Below, in pieces: positions 16,791 through 26,630 of a stretch of DNA of 64,000 nt. The notes beneath the pieces were generated by a model that saw nothing but the letters and a program-made list of their open reading frames with translations, did no database searches and had not been told where the DNA came from. The position numbers were made by a program, and so were the translations under genes. This DNA is from Novosphingobium sp. (GTDB lineage: Bacteria > Pseudomonadota > Alphaproteobacteria > Sphingomonadales > Sphingomonadaceae). Where the stretch lies: NCBI GenBank assembly GCA_017745295.1, contig JAGHZR010000006.1, positions 1 through 64,000 of the forward strand, read 5' to 3'. The stretch's first letter is position 1. Every line of letters begins with the position of its first letter.

Positions 16791-19700
16791 TTGGCTGCCT
16801 TCCGCTTTCTTTTAGCTACAACTCTGGCCACCTTCGCCGCCACGTCGGCCCACGCTGAGCCGAATCCGGAGCGCACGGCGAATGCAGCGCAGGCTTCAAC
16901 CGACCTGTTGCTCGACGGTTTCCGGTCTCCTCCGCAATCGGCGAGACCTTTCGTCTGGTGGCACTGGATGAACGGCAACGTGACTTCTGAAGGTGCGCGC
17001 CTCGACCTCGAATGGATGAAGCGCATCGGCATCGGTGGGGTTCAGGTCTTTGAAGGAAACCTGTTCACCCCGCAGCTGGTGGATCAACGCCTTCCATGGA
17101 TGTCGCCCGGTTGGAAAGCTGCGATGCGCGAGAGCGTCGACACTGCTGCACGTCTCGGACTGGATTTCGGTATCGCCACGTCGCCCGGCTGGAGCATCAG
17201 CGGCGCGCCTTTCGTTCTTCCGCAGAACGCCATGAAGAAACTGGTGTGGAGCGAGACCCTGCTTGAAGGCGGCAAGGGATTTGAGGGGCAGCTGGTTTCG
17301 CCGCCCGCCGTTTCGGGTCCGTTTCAGGACGTTGCCGGCACCGAGGAAGTCGCCCCGTTCTATCGTGACGTGCTGGTCCTTGCCGTGCCGGATGGTGGAG
17401 GCGCGCTGACACCCGACAGGATCGTTTCGAGTGCGGGTCCGTCGAATGCGCACCTGCTGCAGGATGGCGCTTTTGGTCCTGTCGAGCAGCTGCCTTACAG
17501 CAAGGAGGCGCCCGAAGCCTGGCTTCGGCAGGATTTCGGCAAACCCGTCACGATCCGCTCGGTCACGCTCGGGCTTCCGGGGGGTCGGGGGTTCGGCGCC
17601 CCGCCGGTACCGGAGGCGGTCCTCGAGGTCAGCGACGACGGCGTCGCGTTTCGGGCAGTCGTCAAGCTGCCGGCAACCCGCGCCCAGGTACGCGTTGCGT
17701 CATTTGCGCCGGTGACGGGACGGTACTTCCGGGTCCGGCTTCAACTTTCTCCGTCCGACGCGGCGTTGATCGGTTCTGCCGAAAACACTCCGGGGCTGGT
17801 TCCCTTGCCGTCGGCAGCCCCCGCCGCGGCGACCTTCGATGTATCCGAGTTCACTCTGGCGCACGAGGGGAAGGTGGATCACGCCGCTGAAAAGGCGGGG
17901 TTCGCCGCAGCGGACGACTACTACGCCGTCGCCACCGCCAAAGACAGCGTGGCGGATCCGGTCGCGCGTGACAAAGTTCTCGATATCACCCGCTACATGG
18001 ATTCACGGGGGTACCTGAAATGGCGCGTTCCCAAGGGGCGGTGGAAGGTCCTTCGCTTCGGATACAGCCTCACCGGGCATCAGAACGGGCCGGCGCCGGC
18101 CGAGGCCACGGGGCTGGAAGTGGACAAGCTCGATCCGTCCGCCGTGCGGACTTATGCGGAGACCTATCTCGGGCTTTACCGGGATGCCCTCGGCCCTGAC
18201 CTCGCAGCCAAGGGCCTCAATGCGCTACTGAGCGATAGTATCGAGGCGGGCGCACAGAACTGGACTCCCGCATTGATCGACGAGTTCCGGCGGCGGCGTG
18301 GCTATGATCCGGTGCCTTGGTTCCCCGCCTTGACCGGCACGGTCGTGGAGAGTGCCGAAAGGACCGACCGCTTCCTGTGGGATTACCGGCGGACCATATC
18401 CGAGCTCTTGACGCAGAGCCACTATACCGTGCTTGCCGCGGTGGCACGCGAACATGGCCTCAAGTACTATTCGGAGGCGCTGGAGGACCATCGGCCGCAG
18501 CTCGGGGATGACCTGGCCATGCGCGCTGCTGCGGATGTGCCGATGGGCGCGATCTGGACTACGCCTCACGGACAAAAGCCACGCCAGACTTTCGTGGCAG
18601 ACCTGCAAGGCGCCGCATCCGTGGCGCATGTTCATGGCAAGCCACTGGTGGCGGCCGAGACCTTCACGGCATTTGGGTCCCCTTGGGGCTTTGCTCCGAG
18701 CGATCTCAAGGCCACTGCCGACATTGCGTTCGCGCTTGGCGTCAACCGCATCATGATCCACACGTCGCCGCATCAGCCTCTCACGAATCTCAAGCCGGGC
18801 ATGTCACTGGCTCCGCTTCTCGGCCAGTATTTCAGCCGGAACGAGACCTGGAGGGACATGGCGGCAGGTTGGACCGATTATCTGGCGCGCAGCTCGTTCC
18901 TGTTGCAACAGGGCAGGCCGGTTGCCGATATCGCCTACTTCGCCGGAGAAGAGGCCCCGATCACGGGCCTGTACGGTGAGACGCCCGTGGACCTTCCCTC
19001 GGGCAGGGGATTCGACTTCATCGATCTCGGCACCTTGCTGGAAGGCACATCAGTAGACGCGGACGGCGTTATGGTCACCAAAGGGGGCGCGCGGTATCCA
19101 TTGCTCGTTCTGGGCGGCAGCTCCCGCTTCATGACTCTTGCCACCTTGCGCCGGATACGGGACCTGGTGGATCAAGGAGCCGCAGTGGTGGGATCGCAGC
19201 CAGTCGGTTCGCCGAGCCTGGGCGACGAAAAGGAAGCGTTCGAAGCGCTCGCGGACAGTCTGTGGCAGCGACCGCAGGGCGCGGGGCGGCATGTCTATCC
19301 GACCATCGATGCCGCAACCGCTGCGCGGGACATCTCACCCGACTGGCAGTCCAGCGGAATGGATGCCGCAAGGTTGGGGGTCCTTCACCGCCAGCTGGAT
19401 GATGGCCACGTCTGGTTCGTATCGAACCAGTCCGGGCAGCGGGCGCACGGAGAACTGTCGCTGCGGGTTACCGGGCTGGAACCGGAATTCTGGTTTGCCG
19501 AGACCGGAGAGGTACGCCCTGCCGGATATCGTGTCGAAGGCGGGCGCACGATCGTCCCGTTGACGATGAATGCGGATGAAGCCGTCTTCATCGTGATGAA
19601 ACGGCCGGCTCGCGTATCGTCAAGGATAGTGCCCCAGCCGACGGAGCGGGAGATCGCGAAGCTCGATGCCGGCTGGCAGCTTTCGCTTGCGCAAGTCTGG

Positions 19701-20120
19701 CAAGGGCCGACCCGGCTGGAGTCATGGACGGAGGCATCCAAGGCCGACGTCAAGTACTTTTCAGGAACCGGTACCTATCGCCGCAGTGTCGCGGTTCCCG
19801 CGGCATGGTTGGCCGGTAGCAAACGACTGTTTCTCGATTTGGGCGAAGTTCGCGACATCGCCGCGGTTCGGATCAATGGCAAGGACGTCGGCACGGCCTG
19901 GAAGAAACCGTATCGGGTGGATGTCACGCAGGCATTGCGCAAGGGTACGAATACAGTCGAGGTCGACGTCGCCAACTTGTGGGTCAACCGCCTGATCGGC
20001 GACGCTCAGCCCGGCGCGATCAAACACACGGTGACGGGCGGTCCCACATATACGGCCGACGCAAAACTGCGACCTTCCGGCCTTCTCGGCCCGGTAGAGT
20101 TGATCGCTGTCGAAAATTGA
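16791..20120 (+). CDS. GH106-like alpha-L-rhamnosidase, secreted
   Basis: Assigned to TTG 16791, which gives 1109 residues. AAGGAA lies seven bases upstream and translation then begins with a compact signal peptide (AAFRFLLATTLATFAATS, cleavage near AHAEP). The next block, PPQSARPFVWWHWMNGNVT, then EWMKRIGIGGVQVFEG, is the N-terminal signature of GH106. SDSIEAGAQNW and KYYSEALEDHRPQLGDD are central barrel strands with candidate catalytic acids. A C-terminal beta-sandwich (TGTYRRSVAVPAAWL ... VRINGKDVGTAWKKPYRVDV) is the GH2-like galactose-binding domain seen in the family. It would remove terminal rhamnose from flavonoid rutinosides or pectic side chains in the periplasm. It is the first gene of a rightward run of eight. 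Confidence 0.88.
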   Translation: MAAFRFLLATTLATFAATSAHAEPNPERTANAAQASTDLLLDGFRSPPQSARPFVWWHWMNGNVTSEGARLDLEWMKRIGIGGVQVFEGNLFTPQLVDQRLPWMSPGWKAAMRESVDTAARLGLDFGIATSPGWSISGAPFVLPQNAMKKLVWSETLLEGGKGFEGQLVSPPAVSGPFQDVAGTEEVAPFYRDVLVLAVPDGGGALTPDRIVSSAGPSNAHLLQDGAFGPVEQLPYSKEAPEAWLRQDFGKPVTIRSVTLGLPGGRGFGAPPVPEAVLEVSDDGVAFRAVVKLPATRAQVRVASFAPVTGRYFRVRLQLSPSDAALIGSAENTPGLVPLPSAAPAAATFDVSEFTLAHEGKVDHAAEKAGFAAADDYYAVATAKDSVADPVARDKVLDITRYMDSRGYLKWRVPKGRWKVLRFGYSLTGHQNGPAPAEATGLEVDKLDPSAVRTYAETYLGLYRDALGPDLAAKGLNALLSDSIEAGAQNWTPALIDEFRRRRGYDPVPWFPALTGTVVESAERTDRFLWDYRRTISELLTQSHYTVLAAVAREHGLKYYSEALEDHRPQLGDDLAMRAAADVPMGAIWTTPHGQKPRQTFVADLQGAASVAHVHGKPLVAAETFTAFGSPWGFAPSDLKATADIAFALGVNRIMIHTSPHQPLTNLKPGMSLAPLLGQYFSRNETWRDMAAGWTDYLARSSFLLQQGRPVADIAYFAGEEAPITGLYGETPVDLPSGRGFDFIDLGTLLEGTSVDADGVMVTKGGARYPLLVLGGSSRFMTLATLRRIRDLVDQGAAVVGSQPVGSPSLGDEKEAFEALADSLWQRPQGAGRHVYPTIDAATAARDISPDWQSSGMDAARLGVLHRQLDDGHVWFVSNQSGQRAHGELSLRVTGLEPEFWFAETGEVRPAGYRVEGGRTIVPLTMNADEAVFIVMKRPARVSSRIVPQPTEREIAKLDAGWQLSLAQVWQGPTRLESWTEASKADVKYFSGTGTYRRSVAVPAAWLAGSKRLFLDLGEVRDIAAVRINGKDVGTAWKKPYRVDVTQALRKGTNTVEVDVANLWVNRLIGDAQPGAIKHTVTGGPTYTADAKLRPSGLLGPVELIAVEN

Positions 20121-20146
20121 ATGCGGTTTTTCGAAGGAGACGCGTG

Positions 20147-21460
20147 ATGGAGATGGCACGTCGCGATCTGATGGCTTCCTCCGTCGCCGCGCTGGTAACG
20201 GCGGCCGCCCCGGCGATCGCCCGCGCGGCATCGACCGGGGGTTTCCCCAAGGGGTTCCTGTGGGGGGCGGCGACCGCCGGGCATCAGGTCGAAGGCAACA
20301 AAATCAACGCAGACCAATGGTTACTGGAAACCGTAAAGCCTGCCCTGCCTCAGTCTCCCTCGGGCGATGCCTGCAACAGCTTCGAATTGTGGCGCACCGA
20401 TCTCGATATCGCGCGTGACCTGAACTTCAATGCGTACCGCTTTTCGGTCGAATGGCCCCGCATCGAGCCGGAGGAAGGCATGTTCTCCGTCGCGATGCTC
20501 GATCACTACCGGGCCATCGCGAGGGGCTGCCGGGAGCGCGGGCTGGCGCCTGTCATCACGCTCTGCCACTTCACCACCCCGCGCTGGTTTGCCGCGCGGG
20601 GAGGATGGACCAGCGATGCGGCGCCGCCGCTCTTTGCGCGCTACTGCGAGAAGGTGATCCGTCACCTGGGCGAAGACGTGGCCTATGTCGCCACTCTGAA
20701 CGAGCCCAACAACGCATTGCTGCTGCAATCCGTGCTGCCCGAGCAGTTCTGGTTGGCGCTGAGAGCCAGTCTCGCCGCTTGCACCAAAGCCACGGGAGGC
20801 TCGCACTTCACGGTGGGTAATACCGTCCTGCCGGAGGACGTGGAAGCGGTCACTCGCAACATGCTGGACGGGCATCGTTTGGCGAAGGCGGCAATCAAGG
20901 CGGTGCGACCTGACCTGCCGGTCGGAGTGACGCTGGCGGTCCTCGACGACCAGGCGTCCGGCAAGGATAGTCTACGCGAAGCCATGCGGGAAAGATTCTA
21001 CGGTGCATGGTTGCGGGCGGCGCGCGATGATGACTTCGTGGGCGTTCAGAATTACGAGAGAGCGGTGTGGGGCGCGAAAGGCAAGTTGCCTGCTCCGGAG
21101 AGCGCGCCGAAGAACTATTCCGGCGCTGAGATCTATCCCGCATCGCTCGCCAACGCCGTCAGGTATGTTCACGAGGTCACGGGCAAACCGATCCTGGTCA
21201 CCGAGCACGGGGTCGGTACGCCCGATGACAGAAAACGTGCCGCGCTGATTCCAGCTGCCCTCCAGCACCTCGACGCCGTCATGGCAGCGGGCGTGCCCGT
21301 CCTGGGCTATATTCACTGGTCCCTCCTGGACAATTACGAGTGGGGCGGGAGCCGCGATGCAGAGTTCGGTCTCGTCGCGGTCGATCGCCAAACGTTCGCC
21401 AGGAGCCTGAAGCCGAGCGCCACCGTTCTTGCCGCGATCGCGCGCAAGAACTCGGTTTGA
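20147..21460 (+). CDS. Glycoside hydrolase family 1 beta-glycosidase, Tat-type signal
   Basis: A 437-residue GH1 protein from ATG 20147 with a GAAGGAGA ribosome site. A Tat-like signal (MARRDLMASSVAALVTAAAP) precedes FPKGFLWGAATAGHQVEG, the GH1 N-terminal signature. Acid/base Glu186 is in YVATLNEPNN and the putative nucleophile Glu353 is in ILVTEHGVG, where most GH1 enzymes have TENG. The HWSLLDNYEW block near the C-terminus completes the family pattern. Periplasmic location and position after a rhamnosidase suggest stepwise trimming of rhamnosyl-glucosides, with this enzyme releasing the inner glucose. The His after the nucleophile is unusual and may mark a subfamily with altered specificity. 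Confidence 0.92.
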   Translation: MEMARRDLMASSVAALVTAAAPAIARAASTGGFPKGFLWGAATAGHQVEGNKINADQWLLETVKPALPQSPSGDACNSFELWRTDLDIARDLNFNAYRFSVEWPRIEPEEGMFSVAMLDHYRAIARGCRERGLAPVITLCHFTTPRWFAARGGWTSDAAPPLFARYCEKVIRHLGEDVAYVATLNEPNNALLLQSVLPEQFWLALRASLAACTKATGGSHFTVGNTVLPEDVEAVTRNMLDGHRLAKAAIKAVRPDLPVGVTLAVLDDQASGKDSLREAMRERFYGAWLRAARDDDFVGVQNYERAVWGAKGKLPAPESAPKNYSGAEIYPASLANAVRYVHEVTGKPILVTEHGVGTPDDRKRAALIPAALQHLDAVMAAGVPVLGYIHWSLLDNYEWGGSRDAEFGLVAVDRQTFARSLKPSATVLAAIARKNSV

Positions 21461-21653
21461 GAATCATCAGCAGGCAAGATCAATTATCAGAATGAATTGA
21501 TCTTTATAGATACAATCTATTTTCAAAATTAGTCTGCGAGTGGCATTGCCCTTCGCAACAGGCGCGAACAGCGTGGTGACGATGCGCAAAATGGGACGAG
21601 GATGCGGTGCGCCACCATGTGTTGCGCGCTTTTGGGAAAGGTGGTGATATCCA

Positions 21654-22661
21654 ATGTCTGGACAGATCAAGCGCGGTGTGAGCCTCTACAGTTTCCAGGA
21701 GGAAATGTTCCTCGGCCGGATGAACGTGGAGGATGTCGTCGGATTTTCGACGTCGATCGGTGCGGCGGGAATTGAAATCCTGCCTGAGCAGAACATGCCG
21801 ACGTTTCCCCATATTACCGATGCCCAGATTGGCGAATGGCAGGACATGTTGTCGCGTCATGGCGCGCATTTCACCTGCTACGACATGTTCCTCGACACCA
21901 AGTTGCGCAAGGGCGAACTGCTGTCGGATGAGGAACAGGTGGAGAGCATCAAGCGCGATCTGACGCTGTGCAACCGCCTGGGCATCCGCAATATGCGCGT
22001 GCTGATTTTCGTGCGCCCGGATATCCTCGAGAAGTGCGTGCCTTATGCCGAGCAGATGGACGTTCATATGGGCGTCGAGGTTCATGCCCCCTGGCACCTG
22101 GAACATGCATGGATCCTGCGGACGGTGGACGTTGCCGACCGTCTCGGAACCCGGCATCTGGGCATCCTGCCCGACATGGGTATCTTCATGAAGAACTACC
22201 CGCCCGAATTCCGCGCCCGTTTCGAAAGACAGGGCGCACGGCCGGAAGTGGCACAGTTCATCGTCGGCCAGCACCAACAGAAGATCATGTGCGAGTACAC
22301 GATTTACGAAGTTGCAGTCAAAATGGGCGGCAACAAGGCAGAGGTCGCCATGGCCGAGACCCTGCGGCACGCACCTTACGCAAACCCGAAGCGGATCAAG
22401 GACTATGCTCCCTATTTCCGCCACATCCAGGCCAAGTTCTACGGCATGACCGAGGACTGCATCGACCCTGCGATCGCTTACGACGAGGTCATTCCCGAAC
22501 TGGTGAAGTGTGGTTGGGAGGGGACGCTCTCCAGCGAATATGAAGGCAATCGCTGGATTCAAGACGTGGAAGAGGTGGACAGCCGCGAGCAGGTGCGCCG
22601 TCAGCACGTCATGTTCGAAAACCTCATTGCCAAGGCCCAAAGCGAACTGGAGATCGTCTGA
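21654..22661 (+). CDS. TIM-barrel C-glycoside deglycosidase alpha-subunit-type protein (copy 2)
   Basis: A 335-residue paralogue of the 8440-9438 gene, starting MSGQIKRGVSLYSFQEE at ATG 21654. The same candidate metal-site strands are present: MGVEVHAPWH (Glu), ILPDMGIF (Asp), YFRHIQAKF (His) and LSSEYEGNRW (Glu). Long stretches such as LCNRLGIRNMR and RPDILEKCVPYAE are identical in both copies. It overlaps the DUF6379 gene by one base (TGATG). A 193-bp gap after the GH1 gene, with an A/T-rich core at 21475-21535, may hold a secondary promoter. Predicted role: beta-elimination of 3-keto-glycosides in the cytoplasm as the catalytic subunit of a two-protein complex. Confidence 0.88.
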   Translation: MSGQIKRGVSLYSFQEEMFLGRMNVEDVVGFSTSIGAAGIEILPEQNMPTFPHITDAQIGEWQDMLSRHGAHFTCYDMFLDTKLRKGELLSDEEQVESIKRDLTLCNRLGIRNMRVLIFVRPDILEKCVPYAEQMDVHMGVEVHAPWHLEHAWILRTVDVADRLGTRHLGILPDMGIFMKNYPPEFRARFERQGARPEVAQFIVGQHQQKIMCEYTIYEVAVKMGGNKAEVAMAETLRHAPYANPKRIKDYAPYFRHIQAKFYGMTEDCIDPAIAYDEVIPELVKCGWEGTLSSEYEGNRWIQDVEEVDSREQVRRQHVMFENLIAKAQSELEIV

Positions 22662-23053
22662 TGTTCGACCGGTATCTCATTGATGCAGACAGCCTGCGCA
22701 ACACTGGGCCCGCCGACGCGCCCACCGGCTTCGCCTTCGACGCGAAGCTGGGCTACTACCGCGGTCTTGGCCTGTCGATGGTCGAGAAACTGGACATTGC
22801 CATCGACGGTGAGCCGCTCCCGCGCGAGGCCGTACGCTTCGACGAAGGCCTCGGCCCATTGACGCTTGACGAAATGGAAACCGCTTACGACCGACGCTGG
22901 CCGTTCGGGACGGCGGCCACGATTCTCGTCGATCGGCCCGGCGGCTTCCCTGCGGGCGAGCACGAACTGTCGCTCCTGCAACAGCTTCGCGTTTCCTACC
23001 TGCCCTTTCCCGCCGTCAATACAGACAAGAAATCGGTTTCGTTAGCCGCATGA
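22661..23053 (+). CDS. DUF6379 protein, C-glycoside deglycosidase beta-subunit type (copy 2)
   Basis: A 130-residue protein (MFDRYLIDADSLRN ... SYLPFPAVNTDKKSVSLAA) clearly paralogous to the 8060-8440 gene. FAFDAKLGYYRGLGLSMVEKL and METAYDRRWPFG align without gaps with the first copy, which is four residues shorter near position 17. It is locked to the TIM-barrel gene by a TGATG overlap and to the GH43 gene by an ATGA overlap (23050-23053), so the three should be made together. It has no signal peptide, unlike the hydrolases around it, so the elimination step is cytoplasmic. Confidence 0.88.
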   Translation: MFDRYLIDADSLRNTGPADAPTGFAFDAKLGYYRGLGLSMVEKLDIAIDGEPLPREAVRFDEGLGPLTLDEMETAYDRRWPFGTAATILVDRPGGFPAGEHELSLLQQLRVSYLPFPAVNTDKKSVSLAA

Positions 23054-24666
23054 TCGATCGGCGCGATGCCTTGCGTTTCGGCGCCCTTGCCGGTTTCCTG
23101 GCCGGAAGTGCATCGATGGCCGAACCGTCGGCATCTGCATCGGCGCTTGCTCCTTCCGGACCGGAAGGTCAGCGCCGCGCCGACCGCGGCAATGCCACCT
23201 ACCTCAATCCCGTTCTCGCCGGAGACTTCCCGGATCCCTCGATCCTCAAGGACGGTGACGATTATTATCTGACCCATTCCTCGTTCGAGGCGGTGCCGGG
23301 TCTGATGATCTGGCATTCGCGCGATCTGGTGAACTGGTCGCCCGTCGGGCCTGCCTTGGACAAGCAGCTCGGCACCGTGTTTGCGGTGGACCTCGTGAAG
23401 CACGACGGGCGCTATTACATTTACATTCCCTTCATGGCGGCGCCCTGGTCCAAGGGCCTCAAGAGCTTTGCGAATATCTACGTTATCCATGCCGAGGACA
23501 TTCGCGGTCCGTGGAGCGAGCCGGTCGACCTTGGCATTGGCGGCCTGATCGACCCCGGCCATGTGGTGGGCGAGGACGGCAAGCGCTACCTGTTCCTCAG
23601 CGGGGTCAATCGCGTCCGTCTGACCGACGACGGGCTCGCCACCGATGGTCCCGTGGAGAAGGTCTACGACGGGTGGAAATATCCGGACGACTGGATCACG
23701 GAAGCTTATGCACTCGAAGGCCCCAAGCTCATGCGCCGGGGCGAGTGGTTCTATCTCATTACCGCGGTAGGCGGTACTGCCGGCCCGCCGACCGGGCATA
23801 TGGTTACCGTAGCACGATCGCGATCGATCGACGGGCCATGGCAGAATTGTCCGCACAACCCGATCATCCGGACCTGGAATCCCGCCGACAAGTGGCTTTC
23901 GCGTGGCCATGCCACATTCGTCGAAGGTCCGGGGGGAGACTGGTGGGCGGTCTATCACGGCTACGAGAACGGCTACTACACGCTGGGGCGGCAGACCTTG
24001 CTCGAACCGATCCGCTGGGACGAGGAGGGCTGGCCCGGCGCTATCGGCGGCGATCTTGCGAAGCCATTGCCCTCCCCGCGCGGCGGCAGCGGCGGACCGC
24101 ACGGCATGGCCTGGTCGGATGATTTCACCGTGCCGGCGCTCGGCTCACGCTGGCGGTTCTACAATCAAATGCCGACCGAGGGAGCGCGGGCGAGGATCGA
24201 AAAGGGGGAGCTGAAGCTTTCGGCGAAGGGCGTCGGGCCCCAGGATGCTTCGCCGTTGACGCATCTGGTCGGCGACCACGCCTACGAATGCACGGTGTCG
24301 CTGGAACTCGAGGGCGGCGCACAGGCGGGCCTGCTGCTGTTCTTCAACGACCGCCTGTTTCTCGGCATGGGTTACGACGGTGAGCGGATGACTAGCTACC
24401 GGGGCGGCAAGGCAAGCTACTGGCAGGAACCGGTCGGCAAGAGTTCGAGGATAGACCTGCGCATCGTCAACGACCGCAACATCGTAACGATGTATCACCG
24501 CTTGCCGGGCGATGACTGGATACGTCATGCGGTGCGCAGCGAAGTATCTGGATACCACGCCAATACCATGGATGACCTTGCTAGCCTGCGGCCCGCACTG
24601 TTTGTATGCGGCAGTGGATTCGCACGCTTCCGGGACTACCGGTACCGGGGGCTGACGGCGACATAA
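23050..24666 (+). CDS. GH43 beta-xylosidase/alpha-arabinofuranosidase-type hydrolase, exported
   Basis: A 538-residue protein. A Tat-like leader (MIDRRDALRFGALAGFLAGS) leads into the five-bladed propeller start YLNPVLAGDFPDPSIL. Expected catalytic residues are present: Asp62 (base, in FPDPS), Asp168 (pKa modulator, in LIDPGH) and Glu223 (acid, in YALEGPK). From about residue 360 (WSDDFTVPALGSRWRFYN) there is a second, concanavalin-like domain of the GH43_C2 kind, common in two-domain beta-xylosidases. It would remove xylose or arabinose from decorated glycosides. Start and stop both overlap neighbours (ATGA upstream, TAATG downstream), so it is firmly within the operon. Confidence 0.92.
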   Translation: MIDRRDALRFGALAGFLAGSASMAEPSASASALAPSGPEGQRRADRGNATYLNPVLAGDFPDPSILKDGDDYYLTHSSFEAVPGLMIWHSRDLVNWSPVGPALDKQLGTVFAVDLVKHDGRYYIYIPFMAAPWSKGLKSFANIYVIHAEDIRGPWSEPVDLGIGGLIDPGHVVGEDGKRYLFLSGVNRVRLTDDGLATDGPVEKVYDGWKYPDDWITEAYALEGPKLMRRGEWFYLITAVGGTAGPPTGHMVTVARSRSIDGPWQNCPHNPIIRTWNPADKWLSRGHATFVEGPGGDWWAVYHGYENGYYTLGRQTLLEPIRWDEEGWPGAIGGDLAKPLPSPRGGSGGPHGMAWSDDFTVPALGSRWRFYNQMPTEGARARIEKGELKLSAKGVGPQDASPLTHLVGDHAYECTVSLELEGGAQAGLLLFFNDRLFLGMGYDGERMTSYRGGKASYWQEPVGKSSRIDLRIVNDRNIVTMYHRLPGDDWIRHAVRSEVSGYHANTMDDLASLRPALFVCGSGFARFRDYRYRGLTAT

Positions 24667-26630
24667 TGCAAAGGGAAGGGCGAGGGTTGAAGACAATCAT
24701 GAAACGGAATGCCGGAGTGGCTGTGGTGGCACTTGCGCTTGCGGGGCCTCTCGGCGCGGGTGCCACCACGCCTGCACCCGGCTTCCGCGACCTCAATCAT
24801 AATGGCCGCATGGACCCTTATGAGAATTCGCAGCTTTCGGACGAGGCACGCACCGAAGATCTGATCGCGCAGATGACGCTGGAGGAAAAGGCGGCCACGT
24901 TATTGCACGGAACGCTCCCGGCGGTCGGCAGTCCGATCGGCGCGGGCAATTCCGGCTACGATATGCCCGCCGTCGAAACTCTGGTGAAAGATCGCGGCAT
25001 CACCAGCATGATAAGCCGCCTCGCGGTGCCACCTGCCATGTTCGCGGCGCAGAACAACGCCGTGCAGTCGATCGCGGCATCCTCGCGCCTTGGAATTCCG
25101 GTTACCATCAGCACCGATCCGCGTAATCACTTCTCGGTCGTGGGCGGCGCCAGTGTGGCCGCGACCGGCTTCACGCAGTGGCCGGAGCCGCTGGGACTGG
25201 CAGCCCTCGACGATGATGCGCTCGTGCGACAGTTCGGCGCCATCGCCGCAACCGAATATCGCGCCGTCGGCTTGCACATGGCGCTTTCGCCGCAGGCGGA
25301 CCTTGCGACCGAACCGCGCTGGTCTCGCGCGCTTGCGACCTTCGGGGCGGATCCGGCCAAAGTCTCCCGGCTGGCGGCAGCCTATGTGGAGGGATTCCAG
25401 GGCGGCGCGAGCGGACTGGCGCGCAGCGGGGTCGCGACCATCGTCAAGCACTTCGTGGGGTACGGGGCGGAACCCGAAGGGTTTGACGGGCACAATGCGT
25501 ACGGCGCCAAGCTGCAACTGACCAATGCCTCGTTCGCCAGGCACCTGGCGGCGTTCGCAGGGCCGCTGAAGGCCGGTAGCGCAGGCATCATGCCGACTTA
25601 CGGCATCGTCACGGGCGTCACCATCGATGGCAAGCCGATGGAACAGGTCGGTGCGGGATTCAACGCGACATTGCTGCAGGATCTGCTGCGCAAGAAGATG
25701 GGCTATCGCGGGCTGGTCGTATCCGACTGGGGTATTGTCAACGATTGTTCGGCGACCTGCTCCCGCCCGACGGCGGACAATCCGCAGACGCCGAGCGCCA
25801 TCGCCATGCCCTGGGGGGTCGAGAAGCTGACGGTCGAGCAGCGTGTCGCCAAGGGCGTCAATGCCGGTATCGACCAGTTCGGCGGCTTCGCTGATCCTGC
25901 GCCGCTTCTTGCCGCAGTGCGGTCGGGCGCTATCTCGCAGGCCCGGCTGGACGATGCGGTCCGTCAGGTCATGCTCGTTAAATTCAGGCTGGGCTTGTTC
26001 GACAATCCCTTCGTCGATGAGACGGCGGCCGCCCGGATCGTGGGCGCCCCTCAAGCTGCGGCGCTCGCCGCAAAAGTACAGAGCGAAGCGCAAGTCCTGC
26101 TGCAAAATCGCAAGGGCACGATTCCCTTGGCGCCCACGCTTCGCAAGATCTGGCTCCACGGCGTTTCCCTCGAAGCGGCAAGACTTGCGGGCTTTCAGGT
26201 GGTCGCGGATCCGGCGCAGGCTGATGTCGCCCTGATCCGCATGGCCTCGCCTGCCGAAAAGCTGCATCCCTATCACTTCTTCGGAAACATGCAGGATGAA
26301 GGCCGCCTCGATTTCCGGGACGGCGACGCGGGGTACGATGCACTGCGCTCGGTGGCAGGGCGGCTTCCAGTGATCGTCGCGGTGGACATGAACCGCCCCG
26401 CGATCCTGACGAACGTGCAAGGCAAGGCTGACGCGATGCTCGCCCTTTACGGCGCCAGCGACGCTGCGCTCCTTGACGTGGTGTCGGGCAAGATCATGGC
26501 GCGCGGGCACCTGCCGGTCGAGCTGCCCCGGTCCATGGCGGCGGTCGAGGCTCAGCGGCCCGATCTCCCCAATGACAGCAGGAACCCGCTCTACGCGGTC
26601 GGATTCGGTCTTGAGGAGAAAGCGCGATGA
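24666..26630 (+). CDS. GH3 beta-glycosidase, exported
   Basis: A 654-residue protein from ATG 24666, which overlaps the GH43 stop; ATG 24699 (MKRNAGVAVV) is an equally reasonable start with a shorter signal. The signal (VAVVALALAGPLGAG) is followed by DLNHNGRMDPYENSQL, an EF-hand-like calcium loop often seen before GH3 domains in this group. Then come ISTDPRNHFS, IVKHFVGYGAEPEG and the nucleophile strand LVVSDWGIVND (Asp354). It lacks a PA14 insert and has a short C-terminal part, unlike the cytoplasmic GH3 at 503. Glucosidase, xylosidase and related activities all remain possible. Confidence 0.92.
   Translation: MQREGRGLKTIMKRNAGVAVVALALAGPLGAGATTPAPGFRDLNHNGRMDPYENSQLSDEARTEDLIAQMTLEEKAATLLHGTLPAVGSPIGAGNSGYDMPAVETLVKDRGITSMISRLAVPPAMFAAQNNAVQSIAASSRLGIPVTISTDPRNHFSVVGGASVAATGFTQWPEPLGLAALDDDALVRQFGAIAATEYRAVGLHMALSPQADLATEPRWSRALATFGADPAKVSRLAAAYVEGFQGGASGLARSGVATIVKHFVGYGAEPEGFDGHNAYGAKLQLTNASFARHLAAFAGPLKAGSAGIMPTYGIVTGVTIDGKPMEQVGAGFNATLLQDLLRKKMGYRGLVVSDWGIVNDCSATCSRPTADNPQTPSAIAMPWGVEKLTVEQRVAKGVNAGIDQFGGFADPAPLLAAVRSGAISQARLDDAVRQVMLVKFRLGLFDNPFVDETAAARIVGAPQAAALAAKVQSEAQVLLQNRKGTIPLAPTLRKIWLHGVSLEAARLAGFQVVADPAQADVALIRMASPAEKLHPYHFFGNMQDEGRLDFRDGDAGYDALRSVAGRLPVIVAVDMNRPAILTNVQGKADAMLALYGASDAALLDVVSGKIMARGHLPVELPRSMAAVEAQRPDLPNDSRNPLYAVGFGLEEKAR

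Noticed and set aside
24900..26510. 536-codon leftward open frame
   Set aside because: Antisense to the GH3 gene; no domain is recognisable.
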